This document shows, in pieces, positions 25,806-34,328 of a DNA stretch of 58,926 bases. The translations under genes were made by a program, and so were the position numbers. Source of the DNA: Candidatus Poribacteria bacterium (GTDB lineage Bacteria; Poribacteria; WGA-4E; WGA-3G); contig JAPOZO010000081.1 of assembly GCA_026706025.1 (NCBI GenBank), positions 1-58,926 on the forward strand, given 5' to 3'. The notes beneath the pieces are model-generated. The model worked only from the letters and a program-made list of their open reading frames with translations. It was not told where the DNA came from and made no database searches. The number at the start of each line of letters is the position of its first letter. Positions within the stretch are counted from its first letter, which is position 1.

Positions 25806-27395
25806 TCAAGCCCCAGCTGCACACCGCAAAATCTCCTCTTGCGTCAGGTTGTCGTTGGTAAATTCACCCGTGATTTTGCCTTCATGTAGCACCAAAACCC
25901 GGTCGCTCATACCCAAAATCTCCGGCAGTTCGGAGGATACAAACACAATCGCAACCCCCTCTTCAGCGAGTTTTGCCATCAACGCGTGTATCTCTGCTTT
26001 CGCTCCGACATCGATCCCGCGTGTTGGTTCATCAAGGAATAACACCTTCGGATGCGTCATCAGCCATTTACCGAGTACGACTTTCTGTTGATTTCCGCCA
26101 CTGAGGTGATTTACAGGTGCCTCCAACGAGGATGTCTTGATTTGGAGGGAATTCACGTAGTGTTCACTTTTTTCAGATGCCGCGTTGTGGTTAATTATCC
26201 CATAAGATGTGAGGTCTGCCGATAAACCGAGGCTCGCCAGCGTCATATTGTGGGTGACATCCACATCTAAGAGGAGTCCATAACGTTTCCGATCTTCACT
26301 GACGAGTGCCATCCCTTGTTGTATAGCCTCGCGCGGCGCGTGTATCTGAAGGCGTGTGCCTTCTATGAATATCTCTCCACTCCATTTACCGCTATAGGCT
26401 CCAAAGATAGTGCTAATCAGTTCCGTTCTACCCGCACCCATCAAGCCTGCGATACCGAGGATCTCCCCGCGTCGCACCTCAAAACTGACGTTTTCAAGTC
26501 GTGGTGGTTCCGATGGATAGGTGCTTAAATTTTCGACACGTAGTGCGATTTCCTCAGGGTTGGAGTGGTTTTCAGATGCCACATGCGCTCGCCGTTTCGG
26601 AAAAAAGGTCGTTAGTTCCCTGCCAACCATCTGCGAGATTAATAGGTCTTCGGTACATTCAGCGGATCTAACGGATTGCGTTGCAACCGTTTCACCGTCG
26701 CGTAGTACTGTTACCCGATCGGCGATTTGAAATATTTCCTTGAGTTTATGGGTGATGTAGATACATGCTACACCCTTTTCTCGGAGTTGCGTCAGAATTT
26801 GACGAAGAATGTCCACTTCGCTTTCCGTCAAAGCCGCCGTCGGTTCGTCAAGCACGAGCAATAAGGCGTTTCCAGATTGCCAGCTGCGTCGCTGCTCAAT
26901 ATGGGCTTGCAAACTACGCCCTAAGGCCTTCGCGATTTCTACGAGTTGCTGCTGTCCAATGCCGAGTTCATAGACGGATTTTTGTAGCGGGATTTCCAGC
27001 TCAAACTGCGACAGGAGTTCACCCGCCTCATGATAGAGACGCTGCCTATCAATGACTCCAAATCGCCGCGGTTCCCTACCGAGATAGATGTTCTCCGCAA
27101 CTGTCATCTCCGGGATGAGGGCTAATTCCTGATGAATAATAGCGATCCCCGCGCGTTCTGCATCGCGAACAGAGTGGAATTGATGCTCGGTGTCGTTGAT
27201 ACGCAAACTACCGGTATAGGTGCCGTACGGATAGATACCACCGAGAATCTTAATCAGTGTCGATTTACCAGCACCGTTTTCGCCGCAGAGCGCGTGGATT
27301 TCACCAGAACGCACCTCAAAAGAGGCATTGTCTAAGGCACGCACGCCGGGAAAATCTTTGGTGATTGCCTGCATCTGGAGGAGTGGTGCCGCCAT
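25806..27395 (-). CDS. Sugar ABC importer ATPase with two NBDs (XylG/MglA-like)
   Basis: A 529-residue duplicated ATPase of carbohydrate uptake (CUT2) transporters. NBD1 has Walker A GENGAGKST near residue 38 and Walker B LLLVLDEPTAAL; its signature is a degenerate LGIGQQQLVE. NBD2 has a degenerate Walker A (GLMGAGRTEL), a full signature LSGGNQQKV and Walker B VLFLDEPTRGID. This arrangement is standard for CUT2 ATPases. No permease or binding-protein gene is next to it in the window, so its partners lie elsewhere. An insertion around IEQRRSWQSGN before Walker B is seen in some XylG-like members. Confidence 0.9.
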   Translation of the reverse strand: MAAPLLQMQAITKDFPGVRALDNASFEVRSGEIHALCGENGAGKSTLIKILGGIYPYGTYTGSLRINDTEHQFHSVRDAERAGIAIIHQELALIPEMTVAENIYLGREPRRFGVIDRQRLYHEAGELLSQFELEIPLQKSVYELGIGQQQLVEIAKALGRSLQAHIEQRRSWQSGNALLLVLDEPTAALTESEVDILRQILTQLREKGVACIYITHKLKEIFQIADRVTVLRDGETVATQSVRSAECTEDLLISQMVGRELTTFFPKRRAHVASENHSNPEEIALRVENLSTYPSEPPRLENVSFEVRRGEILGIAGLMGAGRTELISTIFGAYSGKWSGEIFIEGTRLQIHAPREAIQQGMALVSEDRKRYGLLLDVDVTHNMTLASLGLSADLTSYGIINHNAASEKSEHYVNSLQIKTSSLEAPVNHLSGGNQQKVVLGKWLMTHPKVLFLDEPTRGIDVGAKAEIHALMAKLAEEGVAIVFVSSELPEILGMSDRVLVLHEGKITGEFTNDNLTQEEILRCAAGA

Positions 27396-27660
27396 GGTTC
27401 ATCAATACTCCGGTACTGAATTTACTGTTATTGTAGCAGAATTGGGGATGTAAATCAAGTTTTCCAGTAAAAATAAGTTTGCTTTCCTATGTTATATATG
27501 TTATTATATGTAATGTAAATTTGAATTAAGAATATAGGCGAGTTGAACGCGTGTCAGTAGAAAGTTAAACTTTCCCTGGTATATTTTTTTTCGCAGCAGA
27601 AATATACAAAAAACACAGATAAACCTATACAGTGACTGAGTTTGTAATCACATTTAAAAA

Positions 27661-27740
27661 GGTACCAAAAAACCAAAAAAGATACCATTTGGTATCTTTT
27701 GAAGACGAGTGGTATCTTTTTAGGAAAAATGGTATGAAAA
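27661..27740. repeat. 20-bp periodic TACCA/TGGTAT array with a perfect palindrome
   Basis: TACCA occurs at 27663 and 27683; TGGTAT at 27690, 27710 and 27730, each step exactly 20 bases. The sequence 27677-27700 is a perfect inverted repeat (arms AAAAGATACCA and TGGTATCTTTT, two-base centre). The steps match two helical turns, so bound proteins would align on one DNA face. A further TGGTAT (27869) overlaps the -10 box of the promoter. Confidence 0.6.
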
Positions 27741-27793
27741 TTTTTCAGATAAAAACACTACACAACGTGCGCCAACTATTTTGCTAAACACTT

Positions 27794-27826
27794 CTTGCTG
27801 AATGCTAACGGCTGATGGCTGAATGC
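27794..27826 (+). repeat. CTGA-rich degenerate repeat upstream of a promoter
   Basis: A short run with GCTGAATGC, GGCTGATGG and GCTGAATGC, 23 bases before the -35 box at 27849. Similar runs occur at 34108 and 44885, also just upstream of consensus promoters and in the same orientation. Confidence 0.5.
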
Positions 27827-27848
27827 TTCTATTGTATGAATAACGATG

Positions 27849-27877
27849 TTTGACAAATCAGGTATAAAATGGTATGA
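27849..27877 (+). promoter_or_regulatory. Sigma70-type promoter for the 27945 gene
   Basis: Perfect TTGACA (27849-27854) and TATGAT (27872-27877) with a 17-base spacer. It lies about 68 bases before the ATG. Confidence 0.65.
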
Positions 27878-27944
27878 TAAAATAAACCGCTTGGGCATAA
27901 CGGGCATCTAAATGTCGCGCGGATTCTTAATCTCGGAGGATATT

Positions 27945-28790
27945 ATGGCTGAAGAAAAAAAGGAAGAGATGGTCCCAGTTACTGCTGAGTATGAGGTCGT
28001 TGATCAAGTCGATGATCAGGCTATCATTGAGTTGATGACTGGACAGACGATTCAGGATTATGTCTACTCTTTTAAACAGGGTGGACGCACCGTTGAAGGG
28101 CTGACCTTAGCCGGTATTAACGAAGCTGCCAACCGCCGCGGCGGTATCCAAGTTGAAGAAGTTAAATACGAGGAGCAGGAGAACTCTTGGATTGCAACTG
28201 CCAAGGCAGTTGATACGATTACCGGTTCATCTCGCTACGGTGCGTATGAACAACCGAAGATGAGTGGTGGGCGCCCCGATCCGTTCGCGTTCACGAAAGC
28301 AATTCACAAAGCACAACGGAATGCAATTAAACAGTTGATACCTGTACCCGTAATCCGTGAAGTCCTAAACTTCTATCTGCATCGAAAGGCAGGAACTGGA
28401 AATTCAGCACCACAACATCAGATACCGCAGGCTGCCGGAAATATCGCACAGGCGCAAAAAGCCGCTTTCGCAATCGCGAGTAATCTCGCAGAGCCTCTTG
28501 AAAAGAAAGGGATCACAAAAGCAGCGCTCTGGGATTACATCAAACGTAAATATAGTGTAGAGTCCCGAAACGATATGACCGAGCTGCAATGGACGCAGCT
28601 TTCGGCGGAACTCAAAGCCGCGGAAACAACACCGCAGCTACTAAATGACTTATGTGAGCGTATCAAACAATTAACAGCAGCCGCCCAAGAGAGCGATGTC
28701 CCCACACCTGAAGAATCCGCAGATCAAGAGACAGCAGCCTCCGATGAAACAGAGGGAAAAACCGGAGAAGCCCAAGGTACACCTTTTTAG
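27945..28790 (+). CDS. Conserved protein of unknown function
   Basis: A 281-residue soluble protein. The ATG at 27945 follows CGGAGGATATT; an in-frame ATG at 27912 lacks such a site. The N-terminal 150 residues look ordered: VPVTAEYEVVDQ, IIELMTGQTIQDYVYSF, GRTVEGLTLAGINEAANRRGG and FTKAIHKAQRNAIKQLIPVPVI. The last pattern (helix with repeated A and a K/R-rich AQRNA..) recalls single-strand annealing or phage recombination proteins of the Rad52/RecT type, but the resemblance is weak. Residues 250-281 are acidic and low complexity (EESADQETAASDETE), as in SSB-like tails. No neighbour clarifies the role. Confidence 0.6.
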   Translation: MAEEKKEEMVPVTAEYEVVDQVDDQAIIELMTGQTIQDYVYSFKQGGRTVEGLTLAGINEAANRRGGIQVEEVKYEEQENSWIATAKAVDTITGSSRYGAYEQPKMSGGRPDPFAFTKAIHKAQRNAIKQLIPVPVIREVLNFYLHRKAGTGNSAPQHQIPQAAGNIAQAQKAAFAIASNLAEPLEKKGITKAALWDYIKRKYSVESRNDMTELQWTQLSAELKAAETTPQLLNDLCERIKQLTAAAQESDVPTPEESADQETAASDETEGKTGEAQGTPF

Positions 28791-28840
28791 TCTGATATGA
28801 TGCAGTATCCGTGCTTCGTTATTTTTTCTCGATTGCCACT

Positions 28841-29728
28841 TTAGCAGCTCAGCAGATATGCTCGACTCCGCAGGGCATCTTGCAAAGAATGGGCAGTCGG
28901 TGTGTTTTCGAGGAGCAGATCGCCGGTGTAGTGCTGTGTTTTCAAGTGTTCCGCAATCGCACGGAAGTTGACATAACCGTCGCCTACTTCTGAAAGGACC
29001 CCGACTTCTGTTTTCTGTTTGAAATGCACCGACGTGAGGTCTGTCATCTTAACAGCACGCCAGAATTCGGCTGGCGGATTTACCGTTGTGCCATCAGCGC
29101 GGTAGGTGTTCGTCTCGTCGTACGTGAGTTTCGCACCGCCTGCGACTGCTAACTCAAGGGTTAGTGTGGCGGTTTGGCGAGCGTTCTCTACGGCGAAAAT
29201 CATCGGATAGTCCGGTAGAAGCGCAGCGTAGTGTTTTAAGTTAGTGATCGCAGCGGACTCGTCAATATCGCCTTCCGTGTCAAGGTCAACGAGACGGAGT
29301 CTCGGTCTCTCTGGACAGAGCAGATATGCTAACTTTTTTGACTTGATGATCTGTTGTGTGTCCGCCTCGCTGTCAGTTGGCTGTGAAAGCCACGGGTGAG
29401 ACATGGCGTAACTCAGGGTGAGTCCGGCTGCTTTCTCGGTAAAGGCGGCAATCGCCTTGAAAAGCGCGGCGTGCTTGGATTCATAAGGTTGTTCAGTCCA
29501 GACAGCATCACAGATACCTCTGAATTCAGCATCGGTGTACGCAGGCATCGCGGCTTCGAGTTCTTGAATCAGTTGCCCGAGGTCGGAGTTCCGGAGGTAG
29601 TCGCCTTCGCGGACCTCCATATCCTTGAATTCGTTCGCGCCGAATTCCACCATGAGGTCATCAAAGCGCGCACCATTTTCTATCTCTTCAGCCCAGATGT
29701 TGGTTACAATTCCGAGTTTTTCAAACAT
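28841..29728 (-). CDS. Sugar phosphate isomerase/epimerase-like TIM barrel
   Basis: A 295-residue protein of the AP-endonuclease-2/xylose-isomerase-like superfamily, more divergent than the other two in the window. It begins KLGIVTNIWAEEIENGARF, has FGANEFKDMEVREGDY near residue 30, MIFAVENARQTATL near 175 and TDLTSVHFKQKTEVG near 230, with a final TGDLLLENTPT strand. The glutamate and histidine positions are compatible with metal binding. Substrate unknown. It is divergent from tenA, 77 bases apart. Confidence 0.75.
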   Translation of the reverse strand: MFEKLGIVTNIWAEEIENGARFDDLMVEFGANEFKDMEVREGDYLRNSDLGQLIQELEAAMPAYTDAEFRGICDAVWTEQPYESKHAALFKAIAAFTEKAAGLTLSYAMSHPWLSQPTDSEADTQQIIKSKKLAYLLCPERPRLRLVDLDTEGDIDESAAITNLKHYAALLPDYPMIFAVENARQTATLTLELAVAGGAKLTYDETNTYRADGTTVNPPAEFWRAVKMTDLTSVHFKQKTEVGVLSEVGDGYVNFRAIAEHLKTQHYTGDLLLENTPTAHSLQDALRSRAYLLSC

Positions 29729-29805
29729 TGATGTTTCCTTTTCTTACTAAGGTGTGATATACAAAAAACATTATAGCATATTTTTTTAGGAGTTTGACAA
29801 TACGT

Positions 29806-30483
29806 ATGGCACAAAATGAGAAATTTACCGATGAACTCAGGCGCGCTGCTGCACCGATTTGGGAAGCGGATCTTAAACATCCGTTTGTCCGCGGTATGGC
29901 TGATGGTAGTCTCCCGACAGAGAAGTTTAAATTCTATCTGATTCAGGATTATCTGTTCTTACTCGACTATAGCCGCGTGTTCGCGTATGGTGTTATCAAG
30001 GCACATGACGAGGCGACGATGGCGATGTTTTCGCAGCTGGTCAACGAGACGTTGAACACTGAAATGGACTTACATCGTGGATATTGCGAAAAATTTGGTA
30101 TCACTGCCGCAGAGATGGAAGCCGCACCGATGGCACCTACAACACATGCATATACGCGACATGTACTCAACGTAGCGGAAATCGGCACTTTGGCGGATCT
30201 CGTCGCCGGTGTTCTGCCGTGTCAGTGGGGCTACGCCGAAATCGGCACAACGCTTGCCCAACAGGGTGGTTCACCGGAACCGCTCTATCAGGAATGGATC
30301 GACATGTACGCCTCTTCTGAATTTCTGTCGTTAGGTGAGTGGTTACGCGGTTTACTCAACGACCTTGCAGCGGAGTATAGTGTTTCTGAGAAAGAACGGA
30401 TTAAAAACTACTTTTTCCAGAGTAGTCGTTATGAATACCTCTTTTGGGAGATGGCTTACACACAAGAAGTCTGGAAAATTTAG
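29806..30483 (+). CDS. tenA: TenA/thiaminase II family aminopyrimidine aminohydrolase
   Basis: Hydrolyses aminopyrimidine breakdown products of thiamine so that the pyrimidine can be reused. The 225-residue all-helical protein matches TenA along its length: HPFVRGMADGSLPTEKFKFYLIQDYLFL near residue 24, the active cysteine at 139 in LPCQWGYAEIG, and YASSEF near 170. The ATG at 29806 with TAGGAG upstream is better than the earlier in-frame TTG. It stands alone on the plus strand; no TPP riboswitch elements are visible in the 77-base leader. Confidence 0.93.
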   Translation: MAQNEKFTDELRRAAAPIWEADLKHPFVRGMADGSLPTEKFKFYLIQDYLFLLDYSRVFAYGVIKAHDEATMAMFSQLVNETLNTEMDLHRGYCEKFGITAAEMEAAPMAPTTHAYTRHVLNVAEIGTLADLVAGVLPCQWGYAEIGTTLAQQGGSPEPLYQEWIDMYASSEFLSLGEWLRGLLNDLAAEYSVSEKERIKNYFFQSSRYEYLFWEMAYTQEVWKI

Positions 30484-30536
30484 CGCACTCAGCACCCAAG
30501 TTCCGTTACCTGAAGAATTAGTAAATAGCGTCAAAT

Positions 30537-31163
30537 CTACGCTTTCTCTCTGGTTCCAAAGACGATTCTAAACTCGACTTCATTGCCTTTGACATCAGCA
30601 ACTTTACAGACAATAACATAAGTGGTGTTGTGTCTGAGCTCTCTACCCTTGACAAGTTCGAGGATCCCTTTCGTACCTTCAACTTTTCCAAGCCATCCGA
30701 GGTCTTCGCCAGATCCGGTTTGAAGTACAATGTAGTAGCCCGTTACTTCTTCATCGAACTGAATCTCAATCTTCCCAGCACTGTTGATAGCATCCGGATC
30801 AACATCCATCTCCCCGTCTCTGACCGATCCACCCGTAACTTCAGGTGGTACGGGACAACAGGAAGAAACAAGGTAGGTAAGCGTCGTGCTACCACCCGCC
30901 CAATACACCATAAGTGAGAGAGGACCTCGCTTGAAGGGGCCTGTGATGGTTGCTGTTTTGCCAGAAGGGATGATTATAGCGTTCCTTATCCTAACATCAG
31001 TAGGCGGGTTGTCAAAGGTAAGGGTGATAACCATATTAGGGGTAATCGTCGCACCAATCGGCGGATTGGCACTCACAACAACAGGCGCAACGTCTTTGAG
31101 GCTGTCATCGTCGCCACCGCAGCCAGCGAGTATGAAAACAGCTATTATTAGCCAAAATCGCAT
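30537..31163 (-). CDS. Lipoprotein with Ig-like (Big_5-type) domains
   Basis: A 208-residue exported lipoprotein. The signal peptide MRFWLIIAVFILAGCGG contains the lipobox LAGC, with the cysteine at residue 15. Two beta-rich domains follow: VVVSANPPIGATITPNMVITLTFDN and MDVDPDAINSAGKIEIQFDEEV, each in the style of the Big_5 domain that is common in surface proteins. Cysteines SCCP near residue 100 could form a disulfide. Function unknown; it is probably on the outer or cytoplasmic membrane facing the periplasm. Confidence 0.72.
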   Translation of the reverse strand: MRFWLIIAVFILAGCGGDDDSLKDVAPVVVSANPPIGATITPNMVITLTFDNPPTDVRIRNAIIIPSGKTATITGPFKRGPLSLMVYWAGGSTTLTYLVSSCCPVPPEVTGGSVRDGEMDVDPDAINSAGKIEIQFDEEVTGYYIVLQTGSGEDLGWLGKVEGTKGILELVKGRELRHNTTYVIVCKVADVKGNEVEFRIVFGTREKA

Positions 31164-31295
31164 GTCAAGACTCCTAAAGATAAACTTCTGAAAACATTAG
31201 AAATTAACTTGATACACGTATTAGAGAAATTGACTTGATAATTCCTTCGGAATTTATGGCAATACTGTTGATTTCCTGAGTTGCAATACTGCCCA

Positions 31296-32039
31296 CTATG
31301 GTGCGTCTTGTTCCGACTCGGCAGTCGTTCCCAACGTTGACTGCGCACAACGAAAGCCATAATCGTAGATTGTGTTTGTCGGTGAAAGCAGTAAGCGATG
31401 GGTGACGCAGATACCTTTTTCGGTGGCACTCCAACCCCCACCGCGTAACGCCCTTATAGGGATCGTTTCAATGTCTGTGAAATTGGCTGTCAACCAACCA
31501 ATCTCATTCGTTCCTGCGCGCGGATTCTTGCGAGGTGTGGCGAAGAAAAAATCATCGTCGTAAAGGTCAAGACACCATTCCCAAATGTTGCCAGTTATAT
31601 CATACAAGCCGTAGCCGTTAGGTGAATACTTACCCACAGGGGTGGTATCTCCTACTTTTCTATCATAGTTCGCTTTGGTAGTATCGCTCGTATCACCCCA
31701 CGGATGGTTCTGATTCGCAAGCCCGCCGCGTGCAGCGTATTCCCATTCAGCTTCTGTAGGGAGCCGTTTCCCCGCCCACAAAGCGTAAGCCATCGCCGCA
31801 AACCAACTGACGTAGACAACAGGGTGATTCGCTTTTCCTTCGGGATAGGTATTGCCATCCCAATGCTTTAGGTAGTCCCCGTCGTGAAACCTATCTTTAA
31901 TATGCGATTTTTGCCACTGTGGATTTTCAACAAGAAACTGCTGGTATTCAAGATTTCTCACGGGGTGTGTGTCAATATAAAAAGCGTTGACGCTTCCGAT
32001 CTCAAGGTTGCCAGCGGGGATTAACACCATGTTTTTCAT
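31296..32039 (-). CDS. SUMF1 (formylglycine-generating enzyme-like) domain protein
   Basis: A 247-residue SUMF1/FGE-sulfatase fold protein: MVLIPAGNLEIGSVNAFYID at the start, HPVRNLEYQQFL near 37, HPVVYVSWFAAMAYALWAGKRLPTEAEWEYA near 75, YDITGNIWEWCLD near 148 and RALRGGGW near 200. At the FGE active site the region GICVTHRLLLSP has only the first of two cysteines, so it is unlikely to be a formylglycine synthase. The ATG at 32039 has AAGGA upstream; an upstream in-frame TTG is less likely. It lies 12 bases after the histidine kinase gene and is probably translated from the same mRNA. Confidence 0.85.
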   Translation of the reverse strand: MKNMVLIPAGNLEIGSVNAFYIDTHPVRNLEYQQFLVENPQWQKSHIKDRFHDGDYLKHWDGNTYPEGKANHPVVYVSWFAAMAYALWAGKRLPTEAEWEYAARGGLANQNHPWGDTSDTTKANYDRKVGDTTPVGKYSPNGYGLYDITGNIWEWCLDLYDDDFFFATPRKNPRAGTNEIGWLTANFTDIETIPIRALRGGGWSATEKGICVTHRLLLSPTNTIYDYGFRCAQSTLGTTAESEQDAP

Positions 32040-32051
32040 CAAAAACAATCC

Positions 32052-33863
32052 TTATAACGGAATAGCAACGTGAAATACGCTACCTTCCCCTAAAGTGCTT
32101 TCCAGCCAAATCCGTCCGTTGTGGCGGAGCACGATATGTTTGGCGATTGCCAGTCCTAATCCTGTGCCTCCCATTTCGCGGGCACGCCCTTTATCCACAC
32201 GATAGAACCGCTCAAATACACGCGGTTGAGATTCCATTGGGATACCGATACCTGTATCTTTTATATCCATGATAATTTCTGCCGCGGTTATATTGGATCC
32301 TTCAAATGCTTCACTCGTCCGGAGCTCTGCTGAAACCGTGATTGTACCGCTATCGGGTGTATATTTAATCGCGTTGTCAATCAGATTTACAAGCACCTGC
32401 ATGAAAAGTTGGTGATCTACGCTAACCTTAGGCAGACTTTCAGGCACCTCCCATTTTAAAACCAATTCGGATTCCTCTAATATAGGTTCAAACACGTCTA
32501 AAATCGGTTCATAAAAGGTATTGAGGTGGCACGGTGTCCGTTTCAATTCAACATCACCAGACTCAAGCCGAGAGAGTTCGAGCAGATCCGAGACTAATCT
32601 TGAGAGCCGAGACGCATGATTAAGGATTTTCACGATAAACTGCTCTTGGGTCTTGGTGCGTGTGGCATCTTCACTCAATAAGGTCTCGGCGTAACCTCGG
32701 ATTGTTGTGAGCGGTGTCCGAAGTTCGTGCGAGACATTCGCCACGAAATCTGCGCGAATCCGCTCTAACTGCCGTTCCTTACTCACATCGTGGATGACGA
32801 CAACGTATTCTTCGCCGGTGGCGACAGGCACAACCGTGACCTCTGCTTCCGGTTCTGTTAGGTTCCCGAGACGGATCTCTGCAAATGCGGCGGTTTCCGT
32901 CCGTTCTGCTACCTGCAGCAGTGTTTGTAACTCGGGGATCCGATTGATTTCGATCAGTGCTTTTCCGACATAAGCCTTCGGAAGTGACAACATAGAAATA
33001 GCCATAGGGTTAGCATAAGTGATTTCAAACGCACCGTTGACGAGCAGCACGCCTTCACCCATATCGGTCAAGATGGTTTCCAAACGCCGATGTTCTTCGG
33101 AAATTTGATCAATCTGTTCCTGGACCCTGTCTGCCATGAGGTTGAAAATCCGTGAGAGTTGCCCGAGTTCATTCTTAGAATCGACCGGGACGCGCGAGGC
33201 TATCTTTCCAGCGGCAAGAGATTGGGTCATCTGTGTTAATTTTTCAATTGGTTTTGTGATGATCTTGGTAGAAAAAACGCTAAACACAATCGTGAGGATT
33301 AAACCCGCCACACTTGCAAGCAGAACCATCCGGCGTAGGTTACCGATTGCTGTATTAACGGCTTCCATCGGGAGCGCGACGCGACAAATACCTATCAGGG
33401 TGCCTTCGCCATTTTGTGAAGTTTGCTTGTATATTGGCATCGCGTAGTAACGGAATTCTGTCTGGGTTGTATTGCTGTATCTGTCCCGGATTCCGCTGCC
33501 GAATAGGAGGGCATCTTGTACCTCTGGACGTTTAAGGTGATTATCCATCGCGCGTAGTGCTGCGCCATCGCGTTCTGTATCACCCCAGACAACACCTTCT
33601 AAGTCGATGAAGGTCACCCGCGCCTTTCCGGTCTTTCCGAGTCTATTGATAAGCGGATCTATCGCGGCGTAGGTAAAGTTGTCTTTAGCAGGGAGTTTTT
33701 CAATGAGGAATTCCCGAGTTAATGCCGCCTGAATTTCCAATTCGCTGGTAATCCGAGTACTCATCGAATCTTTGAGCATTGTAGCAAGAAAGAAATACAT
33801 AGCAAGCAACACTACAAGTACAATGCCTATGTACCTGAGCGTCAGTTGTGTGCGGATATTCAT
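32052..33863 (-). CDS. Membrane sensor histidine kinase (PhoR/VicK-like)
   Basis: A 603-residue kinase. Two membrane segments (residues 11-31 and 180-198) flank a periplasmic sensor domain. HAMP follows (about 200-252), then a PAS domain (about 258-365), the HisKA dimer domain with His-379 in VSHELRTPL, and HATPase_c with DNAIKYTP (N box) and GGTGLGLAIAK (G2 box). Autophosphorylates and passes phosphate to a response regulator. No response regulator gene is found nearby. The gene is immediately followed by the SUMF1-domain gene (12 bases). Confidence 0.9.
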   Translation of the reverse strand: MNIRTQLTLRYIGIVLVVLLAMYFFLATMLKDSMSTRITSELEIQAALTREFLIEKLPAKDNFTYAAIDPLINRLGKTGKARVTFIDLEGVVWGDTERDGAALRAMDNHLKRPEVQDALLFGSGIRDRYSNTTQTEFRYYAMPIYKQTSQNGEGTLIGICRVALPMEAVNTAIGNLRRMVLLASVAGLILTIVFSVFSTKIITKPIEKLTQMTQSLAAGKIASRVPVDSKNELGQLSRIFNLMADRVQEQIDQISEEHRRLETILTDMGEGVLLVNGAFEITYANPMAISMLSLPKAYVGKALIEINRIPELQTLLQVAERTETAAFAEIRLGNLTEPEAEVTVVPVATGEEYVVVIHDVSKERQLERIRADFVANVSHELRTPLTTIRGYAETLLSEDATRTKTQEQFIVKILNHASRLSRLVSDLLELSRLESGDVELKRTPCHLNTFYEPILDVFEPILEESELVLKWEVPESLPKVSVDHQLFMQVLVNLIDNAIKYTPDSGTITVSAELRTSEAFEGSNITAAEIIMDIKDTGIGIPMESQPRVFERFYRVDKGRAREMGGTGLGLAIAKHIVLRHNGRIWLESTLGEGSVFHVAIPL

Positions 33864-34107
33864 CTGTGCCTTGTCCTTCGGTGTTTGACGCTATTTGACC
33901 GCTAACCGTTTAGAATCCGTTATCTGTTGCGGAACGTGCCGCACAAACCTATACTGTTACACGGGGTAAGTTTAACGTAATGATAGCACAATTTCGGCAT
34001 AACGTGCAAGCCAAAATTGGTAGAAAACCATTCCGTTCTTCCTTAATGTTCACCTTCCGCAGATAGGTTCTTGCTGTAGGAGCGATCTTCCGGTAGCGAC
34101 ACTCACG

Positions 34108-34190
34108 ACTCGCTGATAATTAATTGTTGTTTTTTCACTGCTGACCACTGACAAATGCTAATTGAGAACCAATAACTGAATACCGCTGAA
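34108..34190 (+). repeat. CTGA-rich degenerate repeat upstream of a promoter
   Basis: Run containing CGCTGATAATT, CACTGCTGACCACTGAC, TAACTGAATACCGCTGAAC. It ends 16 bases before the -35 box at 34206. The same type of run is seen at 27794 and 44885. Confidence 0.5.
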
Positions 34191-34205
34191 CCCTTTTTTC
34201 GGTGC

Positions 34206-34234
34206 TTGACATCTGAATCAGATCATGCTAAACT
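34206..34234 (+). promoter_or_regulatory. Sigma70-type promoter for the dapA-like/aroA pair
   Basis: Perfect TTGACA (34206-34211) and TAAACT (34229-34234) with a 17-base spacer, 95 bases before the ATG. Confidence 0.5.
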
Positions 34235-34328
34235 TGAAACCAGAATCTGAACCGATTGGTTTGTAAGGTCTTGCTTGCAAGCCCGTACTCTAAAGAAAGG
34301 TTGCGACTACTCCTTATAGGGAACACTC

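Larger units (their letters stand above)
27396..27944. other. Divergent intergenic region with periodic sites and a promoter
   Basis: This 549-base AT-rich stretch separates the sugar ABC ATPase (minus) from the unknown gene at 27945 (plus). From 27661 to 27740 the sequence falls into 20-base steps sharing TACCA or TGGTAT elements. A CTGA-rich run (27794-27826) and a consensus promoter (27849-27877) follow. No coding frame of note is present. Confidence 0.6.
33864..34328. other. Divergent intergenic region
   Basis: A 465-base region between the histidine kinase (minus) and the dapA-like gene (plus). It holds a partial GTAGGAGCG-type repeat near 34076, a CTGA-rich run (34108-34190) and a sigma70-type promoter (34206-34234). 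No coding frame is supported. Confidence 0.5.

Noticed and set aside
29729-29805. TPP riboswitch before tenA or thiN
   Set aside because: The leaders are too short and lack the conserved CUGAGA and related segments.
31296-32039. True formylglycine-generating enzyme
   Set aside because: The second active-site cysteine is missing and no sulfatase gene is adjacent.
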